IMG/VR virus record: IMGVR_UViG_3300005253_000117
Location: 1-29,400 of that record
DNA: 29,400 nucleotides
Strand: one strand, 5' to 3'
Source of the DNA: a virus
Under the pieces are notes generated by a model. It searched no databases. It saw only the letters and a program-made list of their open reading frames with translations, and was not told the DNA's origin. Positions 21,406 to 27,572 of this stretch are shown in pieces (position 1 is the stretch's first letter; each line of letters opens with the position of its first letter). Made by a program: the position numbers and the translations under genes.

Positions 21406-21831
21406 TCAGCCTTCCTCAGGGAGGGGCGGAAGGCTGATATTGTTGTTCCGCATTCCGTTCTGACTAACCGATTGAGTCAGGCCAGCGCGGGCAGTAGCAC
21501 CGAGGAAGTCTTTTGGATTGAAGCCATTCTTCTCGAACGGTATACCGAATAGAACGAGGAACCGCTTGACGAAGATCATCTTGTTGAAGGCGGTTGTGCC
21601 TGGTTCGCGGCTCTTCTCCTCGTCCGTTCGATCGTCCTTCTCCTTATTCGGAAGGTTGACGAAATGGTTGAAGTTCTTGAAGTCCGTCCCTGTTATCTCG
21701 ATAGTTGCTTGGACGTAGGATTTGCCGGGCGGCTCTTCAACATCCGTAACCCGTAGATCGTATTCCGCCTCGGGCGCTAGTGGAACTTCTTTGACGTTGC
21801 CGAACTCTTTCCCCATATCTATAAAGGGCAT
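21406..21831 (-). CDS. Probable ssDNA-binding protein partner of the Sak4-like ATPase (DUF669-like)
   Basis: A 141-residue protein with an N-terminal MPFIDMGKEFGN, beta strands (EYDLRVTDVEE, SYVQATIEITG, NHFVNLP), a charged linker (KEKDDRTDEEKSREPG), helix KMIFVKRFLVLFGIPF and a segment DFLGATARAGLTQ. The arrangement of beta barrel strands, then a helix and a short Pro-rich acidic tail, resembles the small OB-like proteins (DUF669 type) encoded beside Sak4 recombination ATPases. The pairing with the adjacent Sak4-like gene is the main support. Assignment moderate. Confidence 0.55.
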   Translation of the reverse strand: MPFIDMGKEFGNVKEVPLAPEAEYDLRVTDVEEPPGKSYVQATIEITGTDFKNFNHFVNLPNKEKDDRTDEEKSREPGTTAFNKMIFVKRFLVLFGIPFEKNGFNPKDFLGATARAGLTQSVSQNGMRNNNISLPPLPEEG

Positions 21832-21844
21832 GTTAGTATTCTCC

Positions 21845-22642
21845 TTAGCTAGTTGACTTCTGGATTAAGGCACTAATTCCATAGTCCTCAGGCTTCATCC
21901 AATTCTCGATTGTTACATCTTCGACTGGACTAAGACCCCGCATCGTGTTACGGATGTAGGGATTATAGCGATCCTGAGTTGTCTGGATATAGTACCGCGG
22001 ATTTCCATCTTTATCAGTGTCAGCATAGAAGCGCCATATCTCACTGAACAGTAGAGGGAGACTGTTTCGTAGTCGACCGATTAGCACGAGGGTGTTCATC
22101 ATCTTACCAGACACATCCTCTTGCTTAAATTCATTGTGGGCAGTTACATAGGATATGCAGCCTTCGATAGATGTCCACGTCCGTATTACGTTTTTGATAG
22201 TATTCATGCTGGCTGTCCAGTCGGCCTGCTCAGGCCACTTACCAAAGCGATTGTTCAGGTACATGATCCTGTCCATTACTATGTCGGAGAAGGTTGTCAT
22301 GCTGTCAAAGCCGATTGCATTGTAGTCGTCGAAGAAGCCATTGTTGAGTCTTTGCTCAAAGTCCTCCTCAAACTCGACATAGGTACGAGGTTCAGGTGGT
22401 TGGCCGCGGGTAGTATCAGCTACGCCCTTCTTCAAGGTAACGGCCTTTAGGTTGAGAACATCCGGTGTGAATATCTCATAATCTACATTATGGCCTTTGA
22501 TAGTGGATAGGGTGTTTGGGTCGAAGATATACATGAACTTCTTACCAGGTATAGTAAGGAAACCAGCAGACTTACCGCCGCCTACTCCACCAACTGCCAG
22601 AATTTTCTCACTTTGTAGTGTGTAGTCATTTGCGTTAGGCAT
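21845..22642 (-). CDS. Sak4-like RecA-fold ATPase (single-strand annealing/recombination)
   Basis: A 265-residue protein. Walker A VGGVGGGKS is at residues 17-25 (Lys24, Ser25) and Walker B AIGFDS at 109-114 (Asp113). Then come a polar strand CISYVTAHNEFKQED and LFSEIWRFYADTDKDGNPRYYIQT, a beta pattern typical of the short RecA-like Sak4 proteins and AAA_24-type ATPases in phages. Such proteins anneal or exchange single strands during recombination. The next gene in transcription order is a likely ssDNA-binding partner and a Cas4/RecB-like nuclease is upstream, making a plausible recombination module. Confidence 0.72.
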   Translation of the reverse strand: MPNANDYTLQSEKILAVGGVGGGKSAGFLTIPGKKFMYIFDPNTLSTIKGHNVDYEIFTPDVLNLKAVTLKKGVADTTRGQPPEPRTYVEFEEDFEQRLNNGFFDDYNAIGFDSMTTFSDIVMDRIMYLNNRFGKWPEQADWTASMNTIKNVIRTWTSIEGCISYVTAHNEFKQEDVSGKMMNTLVLIGRLRNSLPLLFSEIWRFYADTDKDGNPRYYIQTTQDRYNPYIRNTMRGLSPVEDVTIENWMKPEDYGISALIQKSTS

Positions 22643-23087
22643 TTTTTGGTTGCTCCTTATTTTCAGTGTTCATCATAACATCATCCGTCGAACTATTCAA
22701 CAGATCATCAGGCCAGTGTTTGATATATTCATCAGGGGGGATGTATATAATAGGTAGAACTAACCCATTTATGATATCTGTCTCCCAGGCTACTCCCTTA
22801 CTTTCCTCCCATCCAGGGAGTTGAAGAACAAACATGCCAGAAGATTTAATTAGGAAGGGATGGTCGGTAGCTAGCCAGGTTGAATGAGATATCGGTACTC
22901 TATTCTCATTTGCCCAGTTATGTGGACCATGAGTCATACAAATTGGGCTGAAGATACTTATACCCGTCTTGATTAAATGAACATAGCACTCCATGACAGC
23001 CATGTATCTGAGTTCTCGTACTGAACTTAGTTCATGCGTGTAAGGGCAGGCAAGATAATAGTACTCGTCTCGATCACTATATTTCAT
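22635..23087 (-). CDS. DUF1937-type (nucleoside deoxyribosyltransferase-like fold) protein
   Basis: About 150 residues. The core reads YLACPYTH, then ELRYMAVMECYVHLIKTGISIFSPICMTHG, TDHPFLIKSSGMFVLQLPGWEESKGVAWE. This is the DUF1937 pattern: a Rossmann-like domain related to nucleoside 2-deoxyribosyltransferases, with the 'LPGWxxSKGV' loop. A role in nucleotide metabolism is suggested but not proven. I choose ATG 23087 with GGAGAGGAG upstream over an in-frame TTG at 23114. The C-terminus is low complexity and overlaps the next gene by eight bases. Confidence 0.65.
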   Translation of the reverse strand: MKYSDRDEYYYLACPYTHELSSVRELRYMAVMECYVHLIKTGISIFSPICMTHGPHNWANENRVPISHSTWLATDHPFLIKSSGMFVLQLPGWEESKGVAWETDIINGLVLPIIYIPPDEYIKHWPDDLLNSSTDDVMMNTENKEQPKNA

Positions 23088-23385
23088 TTTGTTTAGGCTC
23101 CTCTCCCTGCTCAATGTGTGTTATTCTTATGACAGGGATTGCTTGAAGGTTTAAGACTATTTGGTCGCCATCAGGTATGAAAACATTCCATATTTTATTT
23201 CCTGCCTCCATTGCTGCTAGTAGTTTATCTACCATATCTTTATACACTGTGATTGATATAGTAGATTGTCCTAGCAAGATCGTTAAAATTACCTTGGCAC
23301 GATCAGTATCATCGCCACCATCAGGGCTATCGTTGCTAGGAACTGGATTAGTTCCATGTTCGTTAGTCCCATCAGAGTTTTCCAT
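23077..23385 (-). CDS. Hypothetical protein with acidic N-terminus
   Basis: A 102-residue protein. The first 29 residues are low-complexity and acidic (Asp, Asn, Gly, Pro), followed by beta strands (KVILTILLGQSTISITVYKDMV, IWNVFIPDGDQIVLNLQAIPVIRITHI). No catalytic motif, signal peptide or transmembrane segment is evident. It overlaps the nuclease gene's end by 14 bases and the following gene's start by 11. Function unknown. Confidence 0.5.
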   Translation of the reverse strand: MENSDGTNEHGTNPVPSNDSPDGGDDTDRAKVILTILLGQSTISITVYKDMVDKLLAAMEAGNKIWNVFIPDGDQIVLNLQAIPVIRITHIEQGEEPKQNEI

Positions 23386-24355
23386 TGCCTATAACTCCTT
23401 CTAGTTTAAGTTCTTTGAATGGCTCCCATTTGCTGACCTCAAATCCCTGAGGAGTTTCCTCCTTAGCAGATGGGTTAGGGATGAACTTACACAGGTCGAG
23501 GTAACTGCACTGAGTGTTAAACTCTATGCAGCTTCCTGTATTCTTGGGGAACGCCGGGAAGAAGGCTTCGCTTTTAAAACTATCCGTGTACTTCATATCA
23601 TTGTCAATGATAGAGATTTGATAGACAGCCTCCCAAAGCCAGGCTTCGAGTTGATTTAGGTGCCGCTCGATAGGAATAAACATGAAGCCCTCGTGAACGG
23701 TCTTATGTACCAGGGCGGCGTCAATTAGGATACCCTTAGCCTCCTTGCCATACAGCATAGTTAGGGCGTGCAGGTAACCGTCGATTTGACTGTTTGGGGA
23801 GAATGAGTCTATCCACGTCGGCGCGAAGTACCCACTCTTTCGATAGGATGCTGTAGTCTTATGTTCGATTACCCAAATTCGGCCTTCCCAACGGACTACC
23901 TTATCCAGGCGCCCGACGTAGAATAGTTCAGGGTTTGCTGGATCGAGCGGCACGGCGAAGGGTTTCTCATACTCGATAAGTTCCATCTTGTTCATAAAAC
24001 TTCTACGCTGCTCCATGTAGCTTTGCAGCATGAAGTAGGCCGTCTCATCATGACGGAAGCCGAAGTCTACGCGTTCCTCGGCAGACATATCGTTGTACAG
24101 GGGGAACTTGTACTCCTCTGTCCACTCCTTCATAAAGGCAACTGCACCAAGTTTAACGATCTCCTTATTGTCGAGTGAGTGATCGCTACAGGCAGCAGGC
24201 CATACAGCATCCATCGCCTTATGCCAGCAACTACCGAAGACCAAGGCCGGGCGGGTAGATACTGGAGCAAAATGCCGGACGTGCCGCCAGTAGAATTTAC
24301 GGGCACACTTACGATGGCACGATATGCGGGTGTTATCGTAGAGTTGTAGGGTCAT
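23372..24355 (-). CDS. Cas4/RecB-like PD-(D/E)XK nuclease with iron-sulfur-type cysteines
   Basis: A 327-residue protein. Nuclease motifs in order: GSCWHKAMDAV (His45), VGRLDKVV (Asp151), VIEHKTT (Glu164, Lys166) and QIDGYLHAL (Gln190, Tyr194). These are the conserved residues of the PDDEXK_1/RecB C-terminal nuclease fold. Cysteines at residues 13 and 17 near the N-terminus and at 276, 283 and 289 near the C-terminus resemble the one-plus-three arrangement that holds a 4Fe-4S cluster in Cas4 and AddB. It likely trims DNA ends during phage recombination together with the Sak4-like ATPase. No CRISPR array or other cas gene is nearby. Confidence 0.8.
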   Translation of the reverse strand: MTLQLYDNTRISCHRKCARKFYWRHVRHFAPVSTRPALVFGSCWHKAMDAVWPAACSDHSLDNKEIVKLGAVAFMKEWTEEYKFPLYNDMSAEERVDFGFRHDETAYFMLQSYMEQRRSFMNKMELIEYEKPFAVPLDPANPELFYVGRLDKVVRWEGRIWVIEHKTTASYRKSGYFAPTWIDSFSPNSQIDGYLHALTMLYGKEAKGILIDAALVHKTVHEGFMFIPIERHLNQLEAWLWEAVYQISIIDNDMKYTDSFKSEAFFPAFPKNTGSCIEFNTQCSYLDLCKFIPNPSAKEETPQGFEVSKWEPFKELKLEGVIGNGKL

Positions 24356-24884
24356 TTAGGTGCTTTCCTTTGTTAGAGTTTAGGTATTCTTGCCATTCCA
24401 TAGTTGTTAGATAGGGTACCTTGTATGCCTCAGCTACGAAGCGGCTACTTAGGCATAGTGGATACGCATGAGAGGCACGGTAGCCTCTGTAATGCTCAAT
24501 AACATCTCCCCATAGAGCTACTAAGCCTATTACATCTCCCATATGTGCAGCCCAGGCAGGATCAAGCATTCTCCGCCCAAGCTCCCTAACTGTAAAGGCG
24601 AATATACCTAGATCAGATCTATCAAATGGTCGGCCGCAGATTTTCTCTCTAATAGGAGTATCAGCTGTAGCAGGTTTATCTTTAGGCCATTTATAGTCAG
24701 CTATTATGCTGCGTAGTTGAAAAGTTGAGTTATCATGCGTTTGAAGAGGTTCATTTTCACCTTGGGATAGCATAGGCATGAAGCGGGTAGCTTCTACATA
24801 CTGTTTTACCTTCCAAAACCTAGCACCAACGATATAACCTGTCGATCGGTGGGGCATGAGATATTCAAACTGATCCCCCTTCAT
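24333..24884 (-). CDS. Phage/bacterial conserved-looking protein with 'WGxVIEHxxGYRA' motif
   Basis: A 183-residue protein. The centre has VIGLVALWGDVIEHYRGYRASHAYPL (about 120-145), a pattern I know from proteins of unknown function in phages and mobile elements. The N-terminal part contains YIVGARFWKVKQYVEATRF and a Pro/Lys-rich loop. No metal site or ATPase motif is visible. It overlaps the nuclease start by 23 bases and is itself coupled by an ATGA overlap to the small repeat-containing gene upstream. Function unknown. Confidence 0.6.
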   Translation of the reverse strand: MKGDQFEYLMPHRSTGYIVGARFWKVKQYVEATRFMPMLSQGENEPLQTHDNSTFQLRSIIADYKWPKDKPATADTPIREKICGRPFDRSDLGIFAFTVRELGRRMLDPAWAAHMGDVIGLVALWGDVIEHYRGYRASHAYPLCLSSRFVAEAYKVPYLTTMEWQEYLNSNKGKHLNDPTTLR

Positions 24885-25021
24885 GCTGGTACCTGCTCAG
24901 GCATCTTCTCAGGCATCTTCTCAGGCACTCTTATAGGATTAGGTATAGACCGTTGAGGCTGCTCAGCTGGTAGTGGGATAGGTGTAACGACGTGGCGTTT
25001 TACAGGTATTCCAATTTCCAT
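24881..25021 (-). CDS. Pro-rich small protein with 12-bp tandem repeats
   Basis: A 46-residue ORF from ATG 25021, preceded by the leader GGAGTAAAAAAG, to a TGA overlapping the next ATG (ATGA). The middle is Pro-rich (TPIPLPAEQPQ), and the end repeats PEKM (VPEKMPEKMPEQVPA), encoded by a 12-bp tandem repeat. The Shine-Dalgarno, exact coupling and lack of any other gene in the interval support it. Function unknown; short linear Pro-rich peptides of this sort are common in phages. Confidence 0.55.
   Translation of the reverse strand: MEIGIPVKRHVVTPIPLPAEQPQRSIPNPIRVPEKMPEKMPEQVPA
24896..24927. repeat. 12-bp tandem repeat
   Basis: CTCAGGCATCTT occurs twice in tandem with a partial third copy (CTCAGGCA), 2.7 units in all. 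It encodes the VPEKMPEKMPEQ repeat on the minus strand. It is a likely slippage-prone site, so copy number may vary between relatives. Confidence 0.85.
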
Positions 25022-25042
25022 CTTTTTTACTCCGATTAGATT

Positions 25043-25333
25043 TTAAATATTAGTGAGATGCTCCAGTGCTTGTTCAGCAGCGCCTTCGCCATTATCTCGG
25101 TTGTAGAGGGCTGTAGACATGTCGCCGTTGTAAAGACTGACTTTCATCACGCGACCCTTCACATAATCGAAGTAAGGGCGATGGCCGTATTCCTTGAGAT
25201 CATCCAGTACCACCTGTGCCTCCTCTACAGTCATGTCTTCCGGCGTATAGTGGAGAAATCCCATACCTTGCGGCTGCGCCCTGTTATAGAGTGCGGCAAG
25301 AACTTCAGCTTTGTCTAGTTTAGAAATGTCCAT
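25043..25333 (-). CDS. Conserved-looking small phage protein, function unknown
   Basis: A 96-residue protein with the pattern LDKAEVLAALYNRAQPQGMGFLHYTPEDMTVEEAQVVL, then YFDYVKGRVMKVSL and LYNRDNGEGAA. I associate this pattern with a widespread small phage protein of unknown function. The region 'FDYxxGRVMKVxL' is beta, the rest helical. It starts at ATG 25333 after the leader GGAGTAAAAAAG, identical to that of the gene starting at 25021. Confidence 0.6.
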   Translation of the reverse strand: MDISKLDKAEVLAALYNRAQPQGMGFLHYTPEDMTVEEAQVVLDDLKEYGHRPYFDYVKGRVMKVSLYNGDMSTALYNRDNGEGAAEQALEHLTNI

Positions 25334-25338
25334 CTTTT

Positions 25339-25587
25339 TTACTCCTCAAATTCTTCTCTAAAGGCTTCTATAAATGTGAGAAGATCCTTTGGAGTCCCCT
25401 TTCTTATGACTTCATGACCTTCTATACGCCATTTATTAGTAGTAGGCCAGTAATCAATTTTCTGTCCGCTAGGTAAGAAGTAGTACCAGTGATAGATACT
25501 ATACTTCTCGAACATGCGTCCTAGGATACCCTCAGCAACCTTCATACGACTGATCTTAGTTACATTAGTAGTCAACATTGTTTCCAT
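25339..25587 (-). CDS. Small phage protein with 'KIDYWPTTNKW' segment
   Basis: An 82-residue protein. Residues 28-65 contain a strand pair around YHWYYFLPSGQKIDYWPTTNKWRIEGHEV, a pattern seen in small phage proteins of unknown function, with conserved Trp, Pro and Thr. The C-terminal helix is PKDLLTFIEAFREEFEE. No catalytic motif. It lies five bases from the next start, in the run of small accessory genes. Confidence 0.55.
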   Translation of the reverse strand: METMLTTNVTKISRMKVAEGILGRMFEKYSIYHWYYFLPSGQKIDYWPTTNKWRIEGHEVIRKGTPKDLLTFIEAFREEFEE

Positions 25588-25591
25588 TTTT

Positions 25592-25894
25592 CTACTCCAC
25601 TCCTGTTAGGTCTAGTTCTCGATTTAGATACCTCTCTCCTCTATAAATCAACATATTAAGCCGATTGTGTTTCAACGCAAATACACTACACAAAATACTA
25701 ACCAATGCGTAAGGCCCAGACATTACAATATAGTCGATGGGCTTACTGTGTTCGAGGCTCTCGAGTGCGGTTGAGAATAGTGAATCGCTATCCGCCAGGT
25801 CTACCCAGCCTTTGGTTACGAATACGAGTTCTCCGAACCGCTCGGCGGGAGTGTAGATGTTGGTGCCTTTATTAGGGATATAGACGAGGGGCAT
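25592..25894 (-). CDS. Hypothetical phage protein with Rossmann-like middle
   Basis: A 100-residue protein: a beta-rich start (MPLVYIPNKGTNIYTPAERFGELVFVT), an acidic turn, then DYIVMSGPYALVSILCSVFALKHNRLNMLIY with a hydrophobic strand-helix-strand look, and a short charged end. The pattern recalls small 'YivlSGpa' phage proteins found by several groups but without known function. There is no signal peptide. Confidence 0.5.
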   Translation of the reverse strand: MPLVYIPNKGTNIYTPAERFGELVFVTKGWVDLADSDSLFSTALESLEHSKPIDYIVMSGPYALVSILCSVFALKHNRLNMLIYRGERYLNRELDLTGVE

Positions 25895-25897
25895 TTT

Positions 25898-26077
25898 CTA
25901 CGGCGCTCCACAAACACTACAACTCCCCTTACGCCAGTGGGGTCGATACTTACCACATTCATCGCAGAATAGGAACGGGCGGCGATTTTGGACTACCCAC
26001 ATTATATAGGCGCCGATTACTACACCAGTTGCTGCAGAAATCCAGCCGTAGATGTAGCTTGGGAGATCAAATTCCAT
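25898..26077 (-). CDS. Small membrane protein with C-terminal zinc ribbon
   Basis: A 59-residue ORF, ATG 26077 to TAG 25898-25900. Residues about 9-29 are a single membrane helix (IYGWISAATGVVIGAYIMWVV). After an NRRP basic turn, residues 38-56 form a compact zinc-ribbon: CDEC, then CSVC with Lys/Arg between. The basic residues right after the helix suggest that the ribbon faces the cytoplasm. The gap to the next gene is four bases; a GGAG Shine-Dalgarno lies upstream. Possible roles are a membrane adaptor or a host-takeover factor. No family recognised. Confidence 0.65.
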   Translation of the reverse strand: MEFDLPSYIYGWISAATGVVIGAYIMWVVQNRRPFLFCDECGKYRPHWRKGSCSVCGAP

Positions 26078-26102
26078 ATTTCTTACTCCATTAAAAAAGT
26101 GG

Positions 26103-26216
26103 AGGCTGGTAGTTACATGTCAGTGGCCTGAAAGGAAAGACCGCCCAGCTTTCATAGGACTGGGTCACCTGTCCTACCTAGCCTCCTAGGTCACAAGCTA
26201 GGCTGGTCCACCAGCC
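26103..26216 (-). ncRNA. Candidate structured RNA / leader (array of hairpins)
   Basis: This 114-base non-coding segment, between the 101-residue gene and the membrane-zinc ribbon gene, contains five successive inverted repeats: AGGCT/GGCCT-type 26103-26129, GAAAG/CTTTC 26135-26153, TAGGAC/GTCCTA 26155-26176 with an inner GG/CC, ACCTAG/CTAGGT 26176-26191, and GGCTGG/CCAGCC 26201-26216. Alternative pairs (CCCAG/CTGGG, CCTAGC/GCTAGG) compete with them. Minus-strand transcription would place it in the leader of the zinc-ribbon gene, followed by a run of six T. It does not match a tRNA. The RNA role is an inference from dyad density. Confidence 0.45.
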
Positions 26217-26234
26217 CGGCCTGCGACCAATTAG

Positions 26235-26540
26235 TTATATCTCGTATTCGTTCTGCTCGCCTTGGGAGATTTGAAGGGGAGCGTGGTCCTTCTCCCAACC
26301 CTGTCTACGCATGAACTCCTCGACAGCGGTATCGAGATTGTTACCAGTTACTTTTGGCCCATACTCCGGGCCAACTGAGTACTTAAACTTAAGATCACCG
26401 TCATGGACACGGCCCTTGATAGTAATCTCAACTTGGAACTCTGATAGTTGGGTGAGGACGGATAGTTGCCGCTTGATCTCGATTGACTTTCTTCGGATCA
26501 TACCGTCGAAGGATACGATTGCAACTTGTTCTGTTTTCAT
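26235..26540 (-). CDS. Hypothetical small protein
   Basis: A 101-residue protein. The N-terminus VAIVSFDGMIRRKSIEIKRQLSVLTQL has a strand then a helix, followed by strands FQVEITIKGRVHDGDLKFKYSVG and an acidic C-terminal helix. It starts at ATG 26540 after the leader GGAGTGAAAAAGT. It is flanked by non-coding structured segments on both sides. Function unknown. Confidence 0.5.
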   Translation of the reverse strand: MKTEQVAIVSFDGMIRRKSIEIKRQLSVLTQLSEFQVEITIKGRVHDGDLKFKYSVGPEYGPKVTGNNLDTAVEEFMRRQGWEKDHAPLQISQGEQNEYEI

Positions 26541-26563
26541 ACTTTTTCACTCCATTTTAGATC

Positions 26564-26656
26564 TTAGATCATAGGGTGGAGGACACTACAATGTCCGTGA
26601 GCCTGCATCTTGGGGAGAAGGAAGGCCCATGCAATGCCCTCCACGAAGTGATCTAA
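26564..26656 (-). ncRNA. Candidate three-way-junction RNA
   Basis: A 93-base non-coding segment with nested complementarity: outer stem TTAGATCA/TGATCTAA (26564-26571 with 26649-26656), four-by-four internal loop, inner stem GTGGAGG/CCTCCAC (26576-26582 with 26638-26644), then two arms, GGACA/TGTCC (26581-26596) and TGCAT/ATGCA (26604-26633) with an internal GGG/CCC pair and a pyrimidine-rich loop on the minus strand. Outer and inner stems are perfect. It precedes the gene starting at 26540. Confidence 0.5.
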
Positions 26657-26761
26657 AGGAAGGGGGCGGCGAGGCCCGATCCACAAACAAACCTCGCCGC
26701 CGGCGCCATAGGGAGGGAGTATGCTCCTTAGGCGGCCTTCCTTTACGCCGCTGCGGCGAGG
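26655..26761 (-). other. Long-range inverted repeats after the 122-residue gene, with competing partners
   Basis: GGCGGCGAGG/CCTCGCCGCC (26665-26674 with 26692-26701) is a perfect 10-bp stem with a 17-base loop. It is enclosed by AAAGGAAGG/CCTTCCTTT (26655-26663 with 26735-26743). A second GCGGCGAGG at 26753-26761, inside the gene end, could pair with the same CCTCGCC tract; AAGGAAGGCC at 26618-26627 (in the neighbouring RNA candidate) could pair with GGCCTTCCTT at 26733-26742. There is no T-run, so it is not an ordinary terminator. Confidence 0.5.
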
Positions 26762-27111
26762 TCCTTCATCAGTTCCGCACGTTCCTCCTTGGACATACTC
26801 TTATAGTCGTCCTTGATCTTCTCGGCCTTGGACTTACCAGGCACACGCAGACCAGGCTTCCACTCGGCGAGTTCTTTCTGGATTGCCTGGACGTTCACCG
26901 GCTGAGCCGGCTTAGCGTCGAGGTACTTTTTCATCTTCGCGCGGATCGTGCCCTGGAGGGCGATGGTAAAGCTGGATAGAACGTGGGCGAGGACAATCGG
27001 CTCACCGAACTTCTTCACAAGGTCTGCGACGGTGGTACCGAACTCGTAATTGATAGTGACAGGTGCAGAGGCGTCGTCGCCCTTGCCTACCTTGGTTGTG
27101 ATCTTGGTCAT
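26743..27111 (-). CDS. Small protein of unknown function from a promoter-led gene
   Basis: A 122-residue, largely helical protein. The N-terminus has strands (KITTKVGKGDDASAPVTINYEFG); the middle is VADLVKKFGEPIVLAHVLSSFTIALQGTIRAKMKKYL; the C-terminus is Lys-rich then ends SKEERAELMKDLAAAA. The final helix resembles the end of the Lys-rich protein at 18819-19049. By eye it is GC-richer than its neighbours. It follows the best promoter in the window (27166-27195) and is followed by highly structured non-coding RNA. This suggests strong or regulated expression of a phage-abundant protein. Family unknown. Confidence 0.55.
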   Translation of the reverse strand: MTKITTKVGKGDDASAPVTINYEFGTTVADLVKKFGEPIVLAHVLSSFTIALQGTIRAKMKKYLDAKPAQPVNVQAIQKELAEWKPGLRVPGKSKAEKIKDDYKSMSKEERAELMKDLAAAA

Positions 27112-27165
27112 TTGTATTTACCTTTCGGGTTTTAAGTTTATGGGCCGGCGTTTGGCCGGTCCGCC

Positions 27166-27195
27166 ATTATACGCAGGTTTGCTCGGAGTACGCAA
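27166..27195 (-). promoter_or_regulatory. Sigma70-like promoter with downstream hairpin
   Basis: On the minus strand a perfect -10 TATAAT (27166-27171) is preceded, with an 18-base spacer, by TTGCGT (27190-27195; three of six match the -35 TTGACA). The next gene starts at 27111. The predicted start of transcription lies near 27160 and the first bases hold an imperfect GC-rich inverted repeat (about 27142-27161). It is the only strong host-type promoter I found. Confidence 0.65.
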
Positions 27196-27214
27196 GCGTT
27201 TATTTTTACGTTGT

Positions 27215-27550
27215 TCATCCGGTTTTAGATTTATGAGGAGTCAGTATCATTGGCACAATCTCCATATCTTCTCGCTTACGCTCAGGAGCAGGCTCAGTAT
27301 GTTCTATTTCGTCATGCTCTTCTCCCCACTCACCAGAATAAGTGGAGTGGGTAACACTGAACCTCCCTTTTAGCCAGTAGGTTAGAGCTATCTTGGCTGC
27401 ATGCTCACTACAAAATAGTCTAGGTGGATTGATATTACTAAGAGGCACAGGCTCAGTCCATGTTCCCCCTTTACCACTTCTTCCTATTGGAACAGATAGA
27501 AAGTTCCCAGTTGGAATGTGCCGAATTGAGTAGAATTGTACATGCTTCAT
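27215..27550 (-). CDS. Hypothetical small protein
   Basis: A 111-residue protein. It starts with strands MKHVQFYSIRHIPTGNFLSVP, then a Gly-rich turn GRSGKGGTW, a helix SEHAAKIALTYWLKGRF and an acidic/Pro-rich tail with many Glu. The organisation (a strand pair, a Cys-Ser-Glu-His helix with Trp, a low-complexity end) is common in small phage proteins; no function known. Its leader contains the AAGGATTAGAATAA sequence shared with other leaders. Confidence 0.5.
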   Translation of the reverse strand: MKHVQFYSIRHIPTGNFLSVPIGRSGKGGTWTEPVPLSNINPPRLFCSEHAAKIALTYWLKGRFSVTHSTYSGEWGEEHDEIEHTEPAPERKREDMEIVPMILTPHKSKTG

Positions 27551-27572
27551 GTTTATTCTAATCCTTTGCTAG

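Noticed and set aside
23372-24355. Cas4 as part of a CRISPR system
   Set aside because: No CRISPR repeat array and no cas1, cas2 or effector is visible in the window. A recombination role with the Sak4-like ATPase fits better.
26103-26216. tRNA or tRNA-like element
   Set aside because: There is no GTTCGA-type T-loop, no 7-bp acceptor pair at the ends and no standard anticodon arm. The hairpins are more numerous and differently spaced.
26629-26979. 116-residue + strand ORF across the structured gap
   Set aside because: Its composition follows the reverse complement of the 122-residue gene, it has no Shine-Dalgarno, and all neighbours are on the minus strand.
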